Of a stretch of 64,000 nucleotides of DNA, positions 26,610 through 34,883 are shown one piece after another. The position numbers and the translations under genes are program-made. How positions within the stretch are numbered: the stretch's first letter is position 1; the number at the start of each line of letters is the position of its first letter. This DNA is from Chloracidobacterium sp. (GTDB lineage: Bacteria > Acidobacteriota > Blastocatellia > Pyrinomonadales > Pyrinomonadaceae). The stretch spans positions 1-64,000 of the forward strand of contig JADJRV010000039.1 of the NCBI GenBank assembly GCA_016712045.1, in the 5' to 3' direction. The notes below the pieces were generated by a model that saw only the letters and a list, made by a program, of their open reading frames with translations, was not told the DNA's origin and did no database searches.

Positions 26610-28045
26610 CTTCGTAAACGTTTATTCAAAAGATTCCACACCTTTCGCAAATGCCTTTCCTCGACGCGGATGCTGCCGACGGATAATCGGATCGTATATT
26701 TTCCGTTAAGTTTTGTGTGCGAGAGATACGCCTCGCCCGACGTGTTGATCTTGTTCATTATCTTTCCATTTAGGGCGTTCAGATCGTCAACGCCAGTTGG
26801 GCAAGCACGAAAGCAGACGAGGGCGAACGGAACCGGAGCCATTATTTCCCAATCGTCGCTTTCCTCGACCCACGAGGCGAAAAGACGGGCGAGGCGGCAG
26901 TGTTCACGCAGGCGTTCGATGAGGCCTTCGCGGCCGAAATAGCGGATGACGAACCACAGCTTTAACGCACGAAATCGCCGCCCGAGCTGGATGCCGTAAT
27001 CCATACCGTTTTTGACAGTTTGCTCGTCGGTAGTCTTCAGATACTCGGCGACGAGTGAAAATGCCTCTTTTAGAACACTCAAGTCTTTGCAGTAGAGCAC
27101 CGACAGGTCGAACGGCGTGAAGAGCCATTTGTGCGGGTTTACGACGATGGAATCGGCACGTTCCCAGCCCTTAAAATATTTACGATATTCCGGCACTGTA
27201 GCCGTTGAGCCGGCATATGCTGTATCGACGTGCAGCCAGATGCCGTATTTTTCGCAAATATCCGCGACGGCATCGACCGGATCGACGCTTGATGTCGATG
27301 TTGTACCGACGGTCGGGATGACGCAGATCGGCAGATATCCAGCCTCAATATCTTCGTCGATGGCCTCGGCGAGTTTTTCGGGGATCATTTCAAAGCGGTC
27401 GTTGCACTCGATCTTTCGCAGAGACCGCAAACCGAGCCCTAGTGTAATGACGCCTTTGTCTATTGACGAATGGACGTGTTCGGAACAATACACTCGCATC
27501 AGCGGCACGTCGTCGCGGCCGCTCATGCCTTCGTCGCGGATGCGTAAATTTGCCTTTTCACGGGCGCAGGCTATGGCGTGCATTGTCGAGACCGAAGCCG
27601 TGTCGTAGATGATCCCTTCAAAATGTTCGGGCAGATCCATCATCTGCCGCAGCCAGTCAAGCACAACATCTTCGAGCTCGGTCGATGCGGGCGATGTCCG
27701 CCAGAGCATCGCTTTCATATCAAATGCCGCCGCAAACATCTCGCCGAAAACGCCGACCGAGCTGGTCGATGTGGAAAAGAGGCCGTGAAAATTTGGATGG
27801 TTCCAATGAGTGACGGCTGGCATTATAAGTTTATCGACATCGCCGAGAATGTCCCCAAAATCCTCACCTGTTTCGGGAGCCGACGAGGGCAGATTGCTTT
27901 TGAGCCAGTCAAGCTCGACCTGCGACAACACGGGATACTTTTCCATCTCGTCAAAATAATCCGCGAGCTGGTCGATGATCTGGTATCCAAACTTACGAAA
28001 ATCGTCGCTTGGCATATCGCCGAATTTACCTAATTTTTCACTCAT
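26606..28045 (-). CDS. PLP-dependent group II decarboxylase (aromatic-L-amino-acid decarboxylase-like)
   Basis: 479 aa, the normal length for the family. The PLP lysine is Lys306 in IVVNPHKWLFTPFD. Upstream hallmarks are HWNHPNFHGLFSTSTSS, the cofactor segment YDTASVSTMHAIACARE, VYCSEHVHSSIDKG and the WLHVDTAYAGS aspartate that contacts the pyridine nitrogen. The closest known relatives decarboxylate tryptophan, tyrosine, phenylalanine or DOPA; the exact amino acid is uncertain. Cytoplasmic, with no signal peptide. It faces the phospholipase gene divergently across 113 nt. Confidence 0.9.
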   Translation of the reverse strand: MSEKLGKFGDMPSDDFRKFGYQIIDQLADYFDEMEKYPVLSQVELDWLKSNLPSSAPETGEDFGDILGDVDKLIMPAVTHWNHPNFHGLFSTSTSSVGVFGEMFAAAFDMKAMLWRTSPASTELEDVVLDWLRQMMDLPEHFEGIIYDTASVSTMHAIACAREKANLRIRDEGMSGRDDVPLMRVYCSEHVHSSIDKGVITLGLGLRSLRKIECNDRFEMIPEKLAEAIDEDIEAGYLPICVIPTVGTTSTSSVDPVDAVADICEKYGIWLHVDTAYAGSTATVPEYRKYFKGWERADSIVVNPHKWLFTPFDLSVLYCKDLSVLKEAFSLVAEYLKTTDEQTVKNGMDYGIQLGRRFRALKLWFVIRYFGREGLIERLREHCRLARLFASWVEESDDWEIMAPVPFALVCFRACPTGVDDLNALNGKIMNKINTSGEAYLSHTKLNGKYTIRLSVGSIRVEERHLRKVWNLLNKRLRS

Positions 28046-28158
28046 GATTCATTAACTTAGCACAATGAAAAAACAAGCTGAAATTTGTGCTGTTTTGGTC
28101 TAATATCTTTGAGAAGCTAATTTTACTTGCCGCCTTTTCTTTCGGAGAAATTACAACT

Positions 28159-29708
28159 ATGAAAAACGTGGGTAACCGTGCCGTGCGTATTGAAAGAGTT
28201 TTGTTTTCTATCGCCGTGTGTGCGTGTGTACTGGTATGCAATTCAGGCCTTGTGTTTGCGTGGAAACCGACGACGCACGTTTATTTGGCCGAACGTGCGC
28301 TTGAGGATGCTCTCGACAACGGCAAAGTGACGATCGAGCGTTGGATCCGGCGACAGGAAAGGTCGCCGGAGTTATCGGCGAATATGCGGTCGATGCGGCG
28401 GTGCTTGATGCATTAAAGAAAAATCCCGATCAGTATCGAGCGGGCATTCTCGGGCCCGATGCTTATCCAGATGTTTTGACCGGGCAACAAGTGATACATC
28501 CGCCGACAAATCCGGATGGAACAAACCGCTGGCTCGAATATTTGTGGTCTAATTCGGACAGTTCACCAGCTATCAAAGCATTTGTCACCGGATATCTGAC
28601 GCATGCGGCGGGTGATATGTACGGGCATACGTTTATCAATAATTTCACCGGCGGAGCGTTCACTTTCAAGCCGGCAGACAACGCCAAAAAACACATCCTG
28701 CTCGAAAGCTACATCGGCAAACGCGTTCCTGATCCGACGTTTGCGGCAAGCATCGCCGGGGTCGAAGATTTTATCTATCAAAAAATGGTCGATGCCCGTC
28801 CCGGCACATATCTCGACAAAGAGTTGCTTGTCAAAGACGGCGAGGGAACGGACGGCTCGATACCACGGGTCTATTCGACATTGCGGGCGGAGCTTGAGGC
28901 TGACGTTGTGAAACTGACGGCGGACGCAAAGAAATGTAAGCCGTGGAACCCAAAATGCAGCGCGGTTTTGCTCAAGGCTGAGGCGAAATACAAAAAAGCC
29001 TGGATCGCCGATATCGATGCTGGGCTGAAAGAGTGGGTTAAGACGAGCGACAGCGTCGCCAAAGCGCTTTTCTTTAACTCCGAAAAGAAGACGGATGTTG
29101 ATAAAGCACAAGCGATACTCGACGACTACGTGAACAAGCATCTGATCTCGATGTCCGGCCCGCCCGATGCCGTCGGCAGTCTAGCCGTCCTTTCGGGCAA
29201 GGTGCAGGACATTATCCTTAAAGCGATCCCTGACGCGCTGGTTGAGCCGATCAAACAATTCAAACGAAATCTGTACGACGTCCTCATCAAACGGGCGACG
29301 GGGATGTCGAGCGACGAGCTAAAACGCTATTCATCTGACCCTGAGACATATTTCGACACTGAGATGACCAAAGGGCCGGGGCAGCTTATCAACCGCGGCA
29401 AATTCGATACGGACATGCTCTTTATTAAACCCGCCGACAAAACAATCGAATATAAAAATGTCGGAGCGGCATACGATACGGTGGTTATGAGTAAGCTATT
29501 ATTGCTTAGCAAAGACAGCGTCAACAAGCTAATGGCCGATCTCGGCAGCACAAACCGGCTCGAAAAACCCGATATTATGCTCGGTTTTATCAAAACTCTC
29601 GACGGCGATAACCAACAGGCGGGCATGATACTCGGCCGCGATTGCCGCAGTTATCGTCAGGTCTTTATGAGATTTGCCGGTGAACGCATTTGTCCTCAAA
29701 CGCCCTAA
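28159..29708 (+). CDS. Secreted zinc-dependent phospholipase C family protein, with a -1 frameshift
   Basis: About 516 aa. GGAGA lies ten bases before the ATG at 28159. A long signal peptide ends SGLVFA, leaving mature WKPTTHVYLAERAL; an N-terminal Trp is a zinc ligand in phospholipase C. Further motifs are GILGPDAYPDV and GYLTHAAGDMYGHTFINNFTGG, the HxxxD...H zinc site. The first 60 codons and the rest lie in different frames; restoring one T at the TT of 28341-28342 gives VTIERLDPATGKVAGVIG. The ~250 residues beyond the usual PLC core are rich in Lys and Asp and not recognised. Likely periplasmic or extracellular; lipid hydrolysis is inferred from the family. Confidence 0.83.
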
Positions 29709-29742
29709 ATTTTGTTAAGGGCAGGAAAATGCTAAAAACCAC

Positions 29743-29770
29743 TCGACAGTATTTGGAATAAAAGTATAAT
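29743..29770 (+). promoter_or_regulatory. Predicted promoter of the APC transporter genes
   Basis: TCGACA (29743-29748), a 16-base spacer and a perfect TATAAT (29765-29770). The expected start at about 29777 leaves a ~130-nt untranslated leader before the ATG at 29908. Confidence 0.65.
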
Positions 29771-29776
29771 ATCACC

Positions 29777-29907
29777 TACGAATATCTCGCCAACGACAAT
29801 TAGTTAGCATCACCCGCGGTAGCTGGTGATCAAACACGAAAAATAAGTGGGCCTACTCCATGCCCGACCTAACCATCGGCGACAGCGGATGGTTCTGACA
29901 GAAATTT
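29777..29907 (+). promoter_or_regulatory. Structured 5' leader with three hairpins (riboswitch-like, family unknown)
   Basis: Three consecutive stem-loops precede the permease: ATCACC (29809-29814) with GGTGAT (29825-29830), GGGC with GCCC around 29849-29864, and AACCATC (29871-29877) with GATGGTT (29888-29894). The last ends 13 nt before the start codon, and no strong ribosome site is free between. There is no terminator-type T-run. The layout suits control of translation by RNA folding, but I could not match it to a named riboswitch class. Confidence 0.4.
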
Positions 29908-31452
29908 ATGGCAACTTCGCCGTCAGAGACTGAACAATCGAACGAAGGGTTTGTACGCGGACTCGGCCTGCTTGATTCGACAATGATCGTCGCCGGGTCG
30001 ATGATAGGCTCGGGCATTTTTATTGTCTCGTCAGACATCGCTCGTCAGGTCGGCTCGCCCGGATGGCTGCTTGTCGTTTGGATCGTGACCGGGCTGCTGA
30101 CCGTTGGGGCCGCACTCTCTTACGGCGAGCTTGCTGCAATGATGCCGCGGGCCGGCGGAATGTACGTCTATTTAAAGGAAGCATTCTCGCCGCTCTGGGG
30201 GTTTTTGTACGGCTGGACACACTTTCTCGTTATTGGTACAGCAACGATCGCGGCCGTTTCGATCGCTTTTAGCCGTTTTACCGGTATTCTTGTTCCGCAG
30301 ATCTCCGAAACGAATTATCTGATCGAGCCGATCCGCTTTGGTTCGTCGAGTTATGCGTTTTCGCTGTCGACTGCCCAATTGCTTGGCATTGTCATGATCG
30401 TGCTTTTGACGTTTATGAATACGCGGGGGCTTAAGCTTGGCAAGCTGGTTCAAAACACCTTTACGTTTGCAAAGACAGGTTCGCTCATTGCTTTAATCGT
30501 TCTCGGAATTATCGTCGGGCCTTTTTCATATCCTGAGATCGCAAAAGCGAATTTTGGTGATCTTTGGACTGTTCGAGGCAGCATACAGAATGTCGGAGCG
30601 ACTGCGGCAAACGATTCCGGGGCGGCGGTGGCATCGCTGCTGACGGCCATGGGAATGCTGATCGCGATCTGCGTCGCGCAAACTAACTCGCTCTTTTCGG
30701 CTGACGCGTGGCACAACGTGACATTTACGGCCGGCGAGGTGCAAAATCCTAAACGAAATTTGCCGCTCTCGCTCTTGCTCGGAACAGGCGGCGTTATTTC
30801 TCTTTATCTTCTCGCAAATATCGCGTACCTTGTAACACTTCGATTTGAAGACATACAGAAAGTTCCGAGCGACCGCGTCGGTTCCGCGACTGCCGATGTT
30901 ATTTTCCCCGGTGCTGGTGCTGTGATAATGGCGGTCGCGATCATGATCTCGACCTTTGGCTGTAACAATGGCCTGATCATCGCCGGAGCACGAGCGTATT
31001 ACGCAATGGCGAAGGACGGCCTGTTCTTTAAGGCGGCAGGCGAGCTGAACAAGTTTCATGTCCCGGCGTGGGCGATCGTGATCCAGGGCATATTGTCGGT
31101 TTTGTACGTTTTGCCACGCACGGTAAATCAAGCCGCCGACGGTAAGATAACCTATGGCAATCTGTACGGCGATCTGCTCACCTACGTGATATCAGCCGCC
31201 CTGATCTTTTACATTTTGGCCATCGTGGCAGTTTTTGTGCTCCGGGTGAAACAACCTGATGCCGAGCGCCCGTATAAAGCATTTGGATATCCGATAATTC
31301 CGGCTCTATATATAATAGGAGCTTCGATAATTCTCGTGGTCCTGTTTGTATATCAAACAACGGCCACCTGGCCCGGACTCGTCATCGTTCTGACCGGCGT
31401 ACCGGTTTACTTTATTTGGAAAAACCTTTCCGCCAAGCCGGCGGCAGGTTAA
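29908..31452 (+). CDS. APC superfamily amino-acid permease
   Basis: 514 aa, about 12 transmembrane helices. The helix 1 motif STMIVAGSMIGSGIFIVSSD has the unwound G-S-G-I-F segment that binds the amino group in APC transporters. SYGELAAMMPRAGGMYVYLKEAFSPLWGFLYGW is the diagnostic helix 2-3 region. The C-terminal helices end near GVPVYFIWKNLS. It resembles LAT/serine-threonine-exchanger-like members; the substrate is unknown. It is first of three transporter genes on this strand (gap 35 nt to the next). Confidence 0.88.
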   Translation: MATSPSETEQSNEGFVRGLGLLDSTMIVAGSMIGSGIFIVSSDIARQVGSPGWLLVVWIVTGLLTVGAALSYGELAAMMPRAGGMYVYLKEAFSPLWGFLYGWTHFLVIGTATIAAVSIAFSRFTGILVPQISETNYLIEPIRFGSSSYAFSLSTAQLLGIVMIVLLTFMNTRGLKLGKLVQNTFTFAKTGSLIALIVLGIIVGPFSYPEIAKANFGDLWTVRGSIQNVGATAANDSGAAVASLLTAMGMLIAICVAQTNSLFSADAWHNVTFTAGEVQNPKRNLPLSLLLGTGGVISLYLLANIAYLVTLRFEDIQKVPSDRVGSATADVIFPGAGAVIMAVAIMISTFGCNNGLIIAGARAYYAMAKDGLFFKAAGELNKFHVPAWAIVIQGILSVLYVLPRTVNQAADGKITYGNLYGDLLTYVISAALIFYILAIVAVFVLRVKQPDAERPYKAFGYPIIPALYIIGASIILVVLFVYQTTATWPGLVIVLTGVPVYFIWKNLSAKPAAG

Positions 31453-31487
31453 AGCAGTAATTGTTAATTCAACTCTAGGAGGTTTTC

Positions 31488-33299
31488 ATGTCACTTTTCG
31501 CGACTAAACCAATTTCAAGGATCATCGCCGAAGCTCAGGAGACAGGCGAGCACACTTTAAAAAAGACGCTTAGCGCACTCGACCTGACGATGTTAGGTGT
31601 CGGTGCGATCATCGGAACCGGAATTTTCGTTCTGACCGGACAAGCTGCCGGAAAGCATGCTGGGCCAGCGGTCATCATCTCGATGATCATTGCCGGTATC
31701 GTTAGTGCTTTTGCTGCACTTTGTTATTCGGAATTTGCTGCCAGCGTGCCGATCTCGGGCTCGGCTTATGCTTACGGGTACGGAACTCTGGGCGAATTTA
31801 TCGCGTGGATCATCGGTTGGGATCTGATCCTCGAATACGCTTTTGGCGCGGCTACGGTCGCCGTTGGTTGGTCGGGCTATGTGGTCAGCCTGTTTAGAGA
31901 TACGCTCGGGATAAATTTCCCGCTCGCTCTAAGTGCCCCGCCGGGGACGGTGTTAAAAGATGCTGCGGGCAATGTCGTCGCAACCGGAGCATTTAACCTG
32001 CCGGCGGCTCTCATTGCCGTGGCCGTAACGCTGTTGCTTATTCGCGGCATCAAGGAATCGGCCAGTTTTAACTCGATCATCGTGATCGTCAAGGTCGTGG
32101 TCGTTGTTCTGTTCATCGTCGCCGGTATAGGTTACGTGAACACCGATAACATCGGCATCGGCTGTACGATGGGAGCTCCCGGTTGTGCACAGTTCATGCC
32201 ATTTGGCTTTAGCGGTGTGGTAACTGGTGCGGCTGTTATCTTCTTTGCCTACATCGGGTTTGACGCGGTTTCGACGGCGGCCCAAGAGGCAAAAAATCCG
32301 CAGCGCGATATGCCTATCGGCATTATGGGCTCGCTTGCGATCTGTACAGTTCTGTACATTTTGGTCGCTGGTATCATGGTGGGTCTTGTAGATTACAAAC
32401 TCTTGACCAACGCCGCCGCACCTATTGCCGTTGCGATCGACGCCGCCCTACAAAAAGCCCAGGGAACGACCATGGGAACGATCTTGGCCGTCTTCCCGAC
32501 GATCATCAAGGTCGGTGCCGTACTCGGTTTGAGCTCGACAATGGTCGTTATGACGATGGGCCAACCGCGTGTGTTTTACTCGATGTCTAAAGATGGTTTG
32601 CTGCCGGCATGGGCTGCTAAGATCCATCCAAAGTTTCAGACACCGCACATCACCACAGCCATAACCGGTGTGATCGTGGCTATACTGGCCGGATTTGTTC
32701 CGATCAGTTTGCTTGGCGAGTTGGTTAGTATCGGAACGCTCTTTGCGTTTGTGATCGTGGGCGTGGGTATTATTATCCTGCGTTCATCTAACCCTTCGCT
32801 CAATCGGCCGTTCAAAGTGCCTCTTTCGCCGTTCATTCCGATCGCTACCGTACTGTCGGCAGCGTATTTGATGAACAGCTTACCGCTCGATACCTGGATC
32901 CGGCTTATTGTCTGGATGTCGATCGGGCTCGTGATCTACTTTGCCTATAGCTATACCCATAGCAAGATCGGAATAGATCAAGACCGGTCGGGCGACGAGG
33001 GCGAATCGAACTATAAGCCGCCGATCGCTGCGGCGATCGCGATCGTTCTGGCAATGGCGTTGACCGTGTGGCAGGTTTCGCATCTGGTATGGATCGAAAT
33101 GGCCGTTCGGTTATTTGCGTGGGGCGTCACCGGCGTTCTCGTTATTGTGCTGATGTATGGAAAGGGCGACCGAAATGCCGCCCGCAGTTCATCAACAAGG
33201 AATATCGGACTGATCGCGACGCTGCTCAACCTTGCTGTTTGGATCGGGATCACCTATTGGTTCTTTGTCCATTACGCAGAGTTACACGCAGCTAAGTAA
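31488..33299 (+). CDS. Cationic amino-acid transporter (CAT/YfnA-like), APC superfamily
   Basis: 603 aa with about 14 hydrophobic helices. AGGAGG sits seven bases before the ATG. KKTLSALDLTMLGVGAIIGTGIFVLTGQAAGKHAGPA is the CAT-family start, and YSEFAASVPISGSAYAYGYGTLGEFIAWIIGWDLILEYAFG follows. IFFAYIGFDAVSTAAQEAKNPQRDMPIGI is the helix 6 region. It has the C-terminal extra helix pair seen in CAT carriers. Typical substrates are arginine, lysine or small neutral amino acids. It probably shares a transcript with the APC permease upstream. Confidence 0.9.
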   Translation: MSLFATKPISRIIAEAQETGEHTLKKTLSALDLTMLGVGAIIGTGIFVLTGQAAGKHAGPAVIISMIIAGIVSAFAALCYSEFAASVPISGSAYAYGYGTLGEFIAWIIGWDLILEYAFGAATVAVGWSGYVVSLFRDTLGINFPLALSAPPGTVLKDAAGNVVATGAFNLPAALIAVAVTLLLIRGIKESASFNSIIVIVKVVVVVLFIVAGIGYVNTDNIGIGCTMGAPGCAQFMPFGFSGVVTGAAVIFFAYIGFDAVSTAAQEAKNPQRDMPIGIMGSLAICTVLYILVAGIMVGLVDYKLLTNAAAPIAVAIDAALQKAQGTTMGTILAVFPTIIKVGAVLGLSSTMVVMTMGQPRVFYSMSKDGLLPAWAAKIHPKFQTPHITTAITGVIVAILAGFVPISLLGELVSIGTLFAFVIVGVGIIILRSSNPSLNRPFKVPLSPFIPIATVLSAAYLMNSLPLDTWIRLIVWMSIGLVIYFAYSYTHSKIGIDQDRSGDEGESNYKPPIAAAIAIVLAMALTVWQVSHLVWIEMAVRLFAWGVTGVLVIVLMYGKGDRNAARSSSTRNIGLIATLLNLAVWIGITYWFFVHYAELHAAK

Positions 33300-33317
33300 T
33301 TAGACCGTGGTTGAGAT

Positions 33318-33365
33318 TGCCACAGAGATCAAGGAGTAATAATTTCTCTCTCGATCTCTGTGGCA
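33318..33365. repeat. Gene-end hairpin of the 'CCACAGAG' repeat type
   Basis: TGCCACAGAGATC (33318-33330) pairs perfectly with GATCTCTGTGGCA (33353-33365) over a 22-base loop, followed by TCTTTG. It lies between two same-strand transporter genes and could act as a weak terminator or an mRNA stabiliser. Confidence 0.8.
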
Positions 33366-33382
33366 TCTTTGTATTCGTAGTT

Positions 33383-34792
33383 ATGCAAAGCAAGCTCGTT
33401 AAATGGGTGGCCGTGATCGGCAGCGGAGTGGTTGTCGCCGCACTTCCGCGTCCTGAGGGTATCACCAGCGGGTCATGGACTTTGTTCGCCATCTTTATCG
33501 CGACGATCGTCGGATCGATCGTCCAACCTCTGACCGGTAGTGCGATGGTGCTGCTCGGAGTGGTCGCAACTGCGGTCACCGGTACGCTTGACGCGAAAAC
33601 TGCCTTGCGCGGGTACAGCGAGCCGGTTGTGTGGCTGGTATTGTCCGCATTTTTCCTTTCATGCGGAGTGATCAAAACGGGGCTCGGCCGCCGGATCGCA
33701 CTTCTTTTCATCAAAGCCATCGGACGTAATACGTTTGGCCTCGGCTATGCACTGATCGCCACTGACTTTGTGCTCGCGTCGGTCGTTCCGTCAAATGGGG
33801 CCCGAAACGGCGGCATAATGATACCGATAGCTGTCAGCGTCAGCGAGAGTTACGATTCGCGGCCTGATGACGGCACGGCAAACAAGCTCGGGGCGTATCT
33901 GATGAACTTGCTTTATCAGTGTGATGTGATCATCGGTGCGACCTTTATCACCGGCCAGGCCGGTAATTTTGTCATCGCCAAACTCGTCAAGGACAACACC
34001 GGTATCGAGCTTAGCTACGTCGGTTGGTTTGCTGCGGCGATCGTCCCTGCCCTGATCTCGCTCGCGATCGTCCCAGCTGTCATCTATCGGCTCTTTCCGC
34101 CCGAGATAAGCGAAACGCCCGGAGCTGCGGATTTTGCCCGAAGCGAGCTGGAGAAGTCAGGCCCGATCACGGATGCCGAAAAGATCGTGGTCGGCACGCT
34201 CATCGCCGTCATCTTTTTTTGGATCACCAAAGATACGCTCCATACGGTTGATACGGCTATCGTTGCTCTCGTGGGCATCGGGATTATGTTACTGACCGGT
34301 GTCATTACCTGGAGCGACATCATGGGAGAGCGAAATGCGTGGTCAACATTTATCTGGTACGGCGGCCTTGTTAATATGGCGACGGCTGTGGGTGAGACCG
34401 GGCTGACTAAGGTATTTGCGGATAGGGTCGGCGGGATGACGAGCGGCATGACCTGGGCGGTAGCACTGGCGATCATAGCACTGGTTTATTTCTACAGCCA
34501 TTATTTCTTTGCTTCGATCACCGCACATGTGCTGGCGATGCTCGTTCCATTTTTGGTCGTAACAATGGCGGCGGGTGCTCCGGTTGGATTGTCAGTTTTA
34601 GTTTTAATATATTTTTCCAACTTGAACGCCAGCCTCACGCATTTTGGAACGACTCCGGGCCCGATCTATTTCGGCACAGGCTACGTCAAACAGGGCGTCT
34701 GGTGGAAAACCGGCCTGATCACGTCGATAATAAACATCGCTGTGTGGTCCGTCGCAGGGCTTTTGTGGTGGAAGCTGCTGGGATGGTGGTAG
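33383..34792 (+). CDS. DASS-family anion:sodium symporter (SLC13-like, dicarboxylate)
   Basis: 469 aa from MQSKLVKWVAVIG; an in-frame upstream start at 33311 would lie inside the hairpin repeat and add an atypical N-terminus. About 12 helices. VLLGVVATAVTGTL and GYSEPVVWLVLSAFFLSCGVIKTGLGRRIAL, then FVLASVVPSNGARNGGIMIPI, match the SNT-type substrate and sodium motif of DASS carriers (2-oxoglutarate/malate translocator branch). The second half repeats it with SNLNASLTHFGTTPGPIYFG. It probably imports C4 or C5 dicarboxylates. It ends 24 nt before a strong hairpin shared with the convergent PpiD gene. Confidence 0.88.
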   Translation: MQSKLVKWVAVIGSGVVVAALPRPEGITSGSWTLFAIFIATIVGSIVQPLTGSAMVLLGVVATAVTGTLDAKTALRGYSEPVVWLVLSAFFLSCGVIKTGLGRRIALLFIKAIGRNTFGLGYALIATDFVLASVVPSNGARNGGIMIPIAVSVSESYDSRPDDGTANKLGAYLMNLLYQCDVIIGATFITGQAGNFVIAKLVKDNTGIELSYVGWFAAAIVPALISLAIVPAVIYRLFPPEISETPGAADFARSELEKSGPITDAEKIVVGTLIAVIFFWITKDTLHTVDTAIVALVGIGIMLLTGVITWSDIMGERNAWSTFIWYGGLVNMATAVGETGLTKVFADRVGGMTSGMTWAVALAIIALVYFYSHYFFASITAHVLAMLVPFLVVTMAAGAPVGLSVLVLIYFSNLNASLTHFGTTPGPIYFGTGYVKQGVWWKTGLITSIINIAVWSVAGLLWWKLLGWW

Positions 34793-34815
34793 GTTTTAGT
34801 GAAAAGGTAAAAGCT

Positions 34816-34867
34816 AAAAGTGAAAAGGTAAGAGTGTCCGAACCGAACCTCTTACCTTTTCACTTTT
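34816..34867. terminator. 19-bp bidirectional hairpin between convergent genes
   Basis: AAAAGTGAAAAGGTAAGAG (34816-34834) pairs perfectly with its complement at 34849-34867 over a 14-base loop. A partial extra copy (GTGAAAAGGTAAAAG) precedes it. Lying between the stop codons of the convergent DASS and PpiD-like genes, and carrying T-rich arms on both strands, it should stop transcription in both directions. Confidence 0.75.
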
Positions 34868-34883
34868 AACTACTAGTTTTTAG

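Noticed and set aside
29777..29907. Guanidine-I (ykkC) riboswitch
   Set aside because: The leader lacks the conserved ykkC core sequences I know, so I report only an unassigned structured leader.
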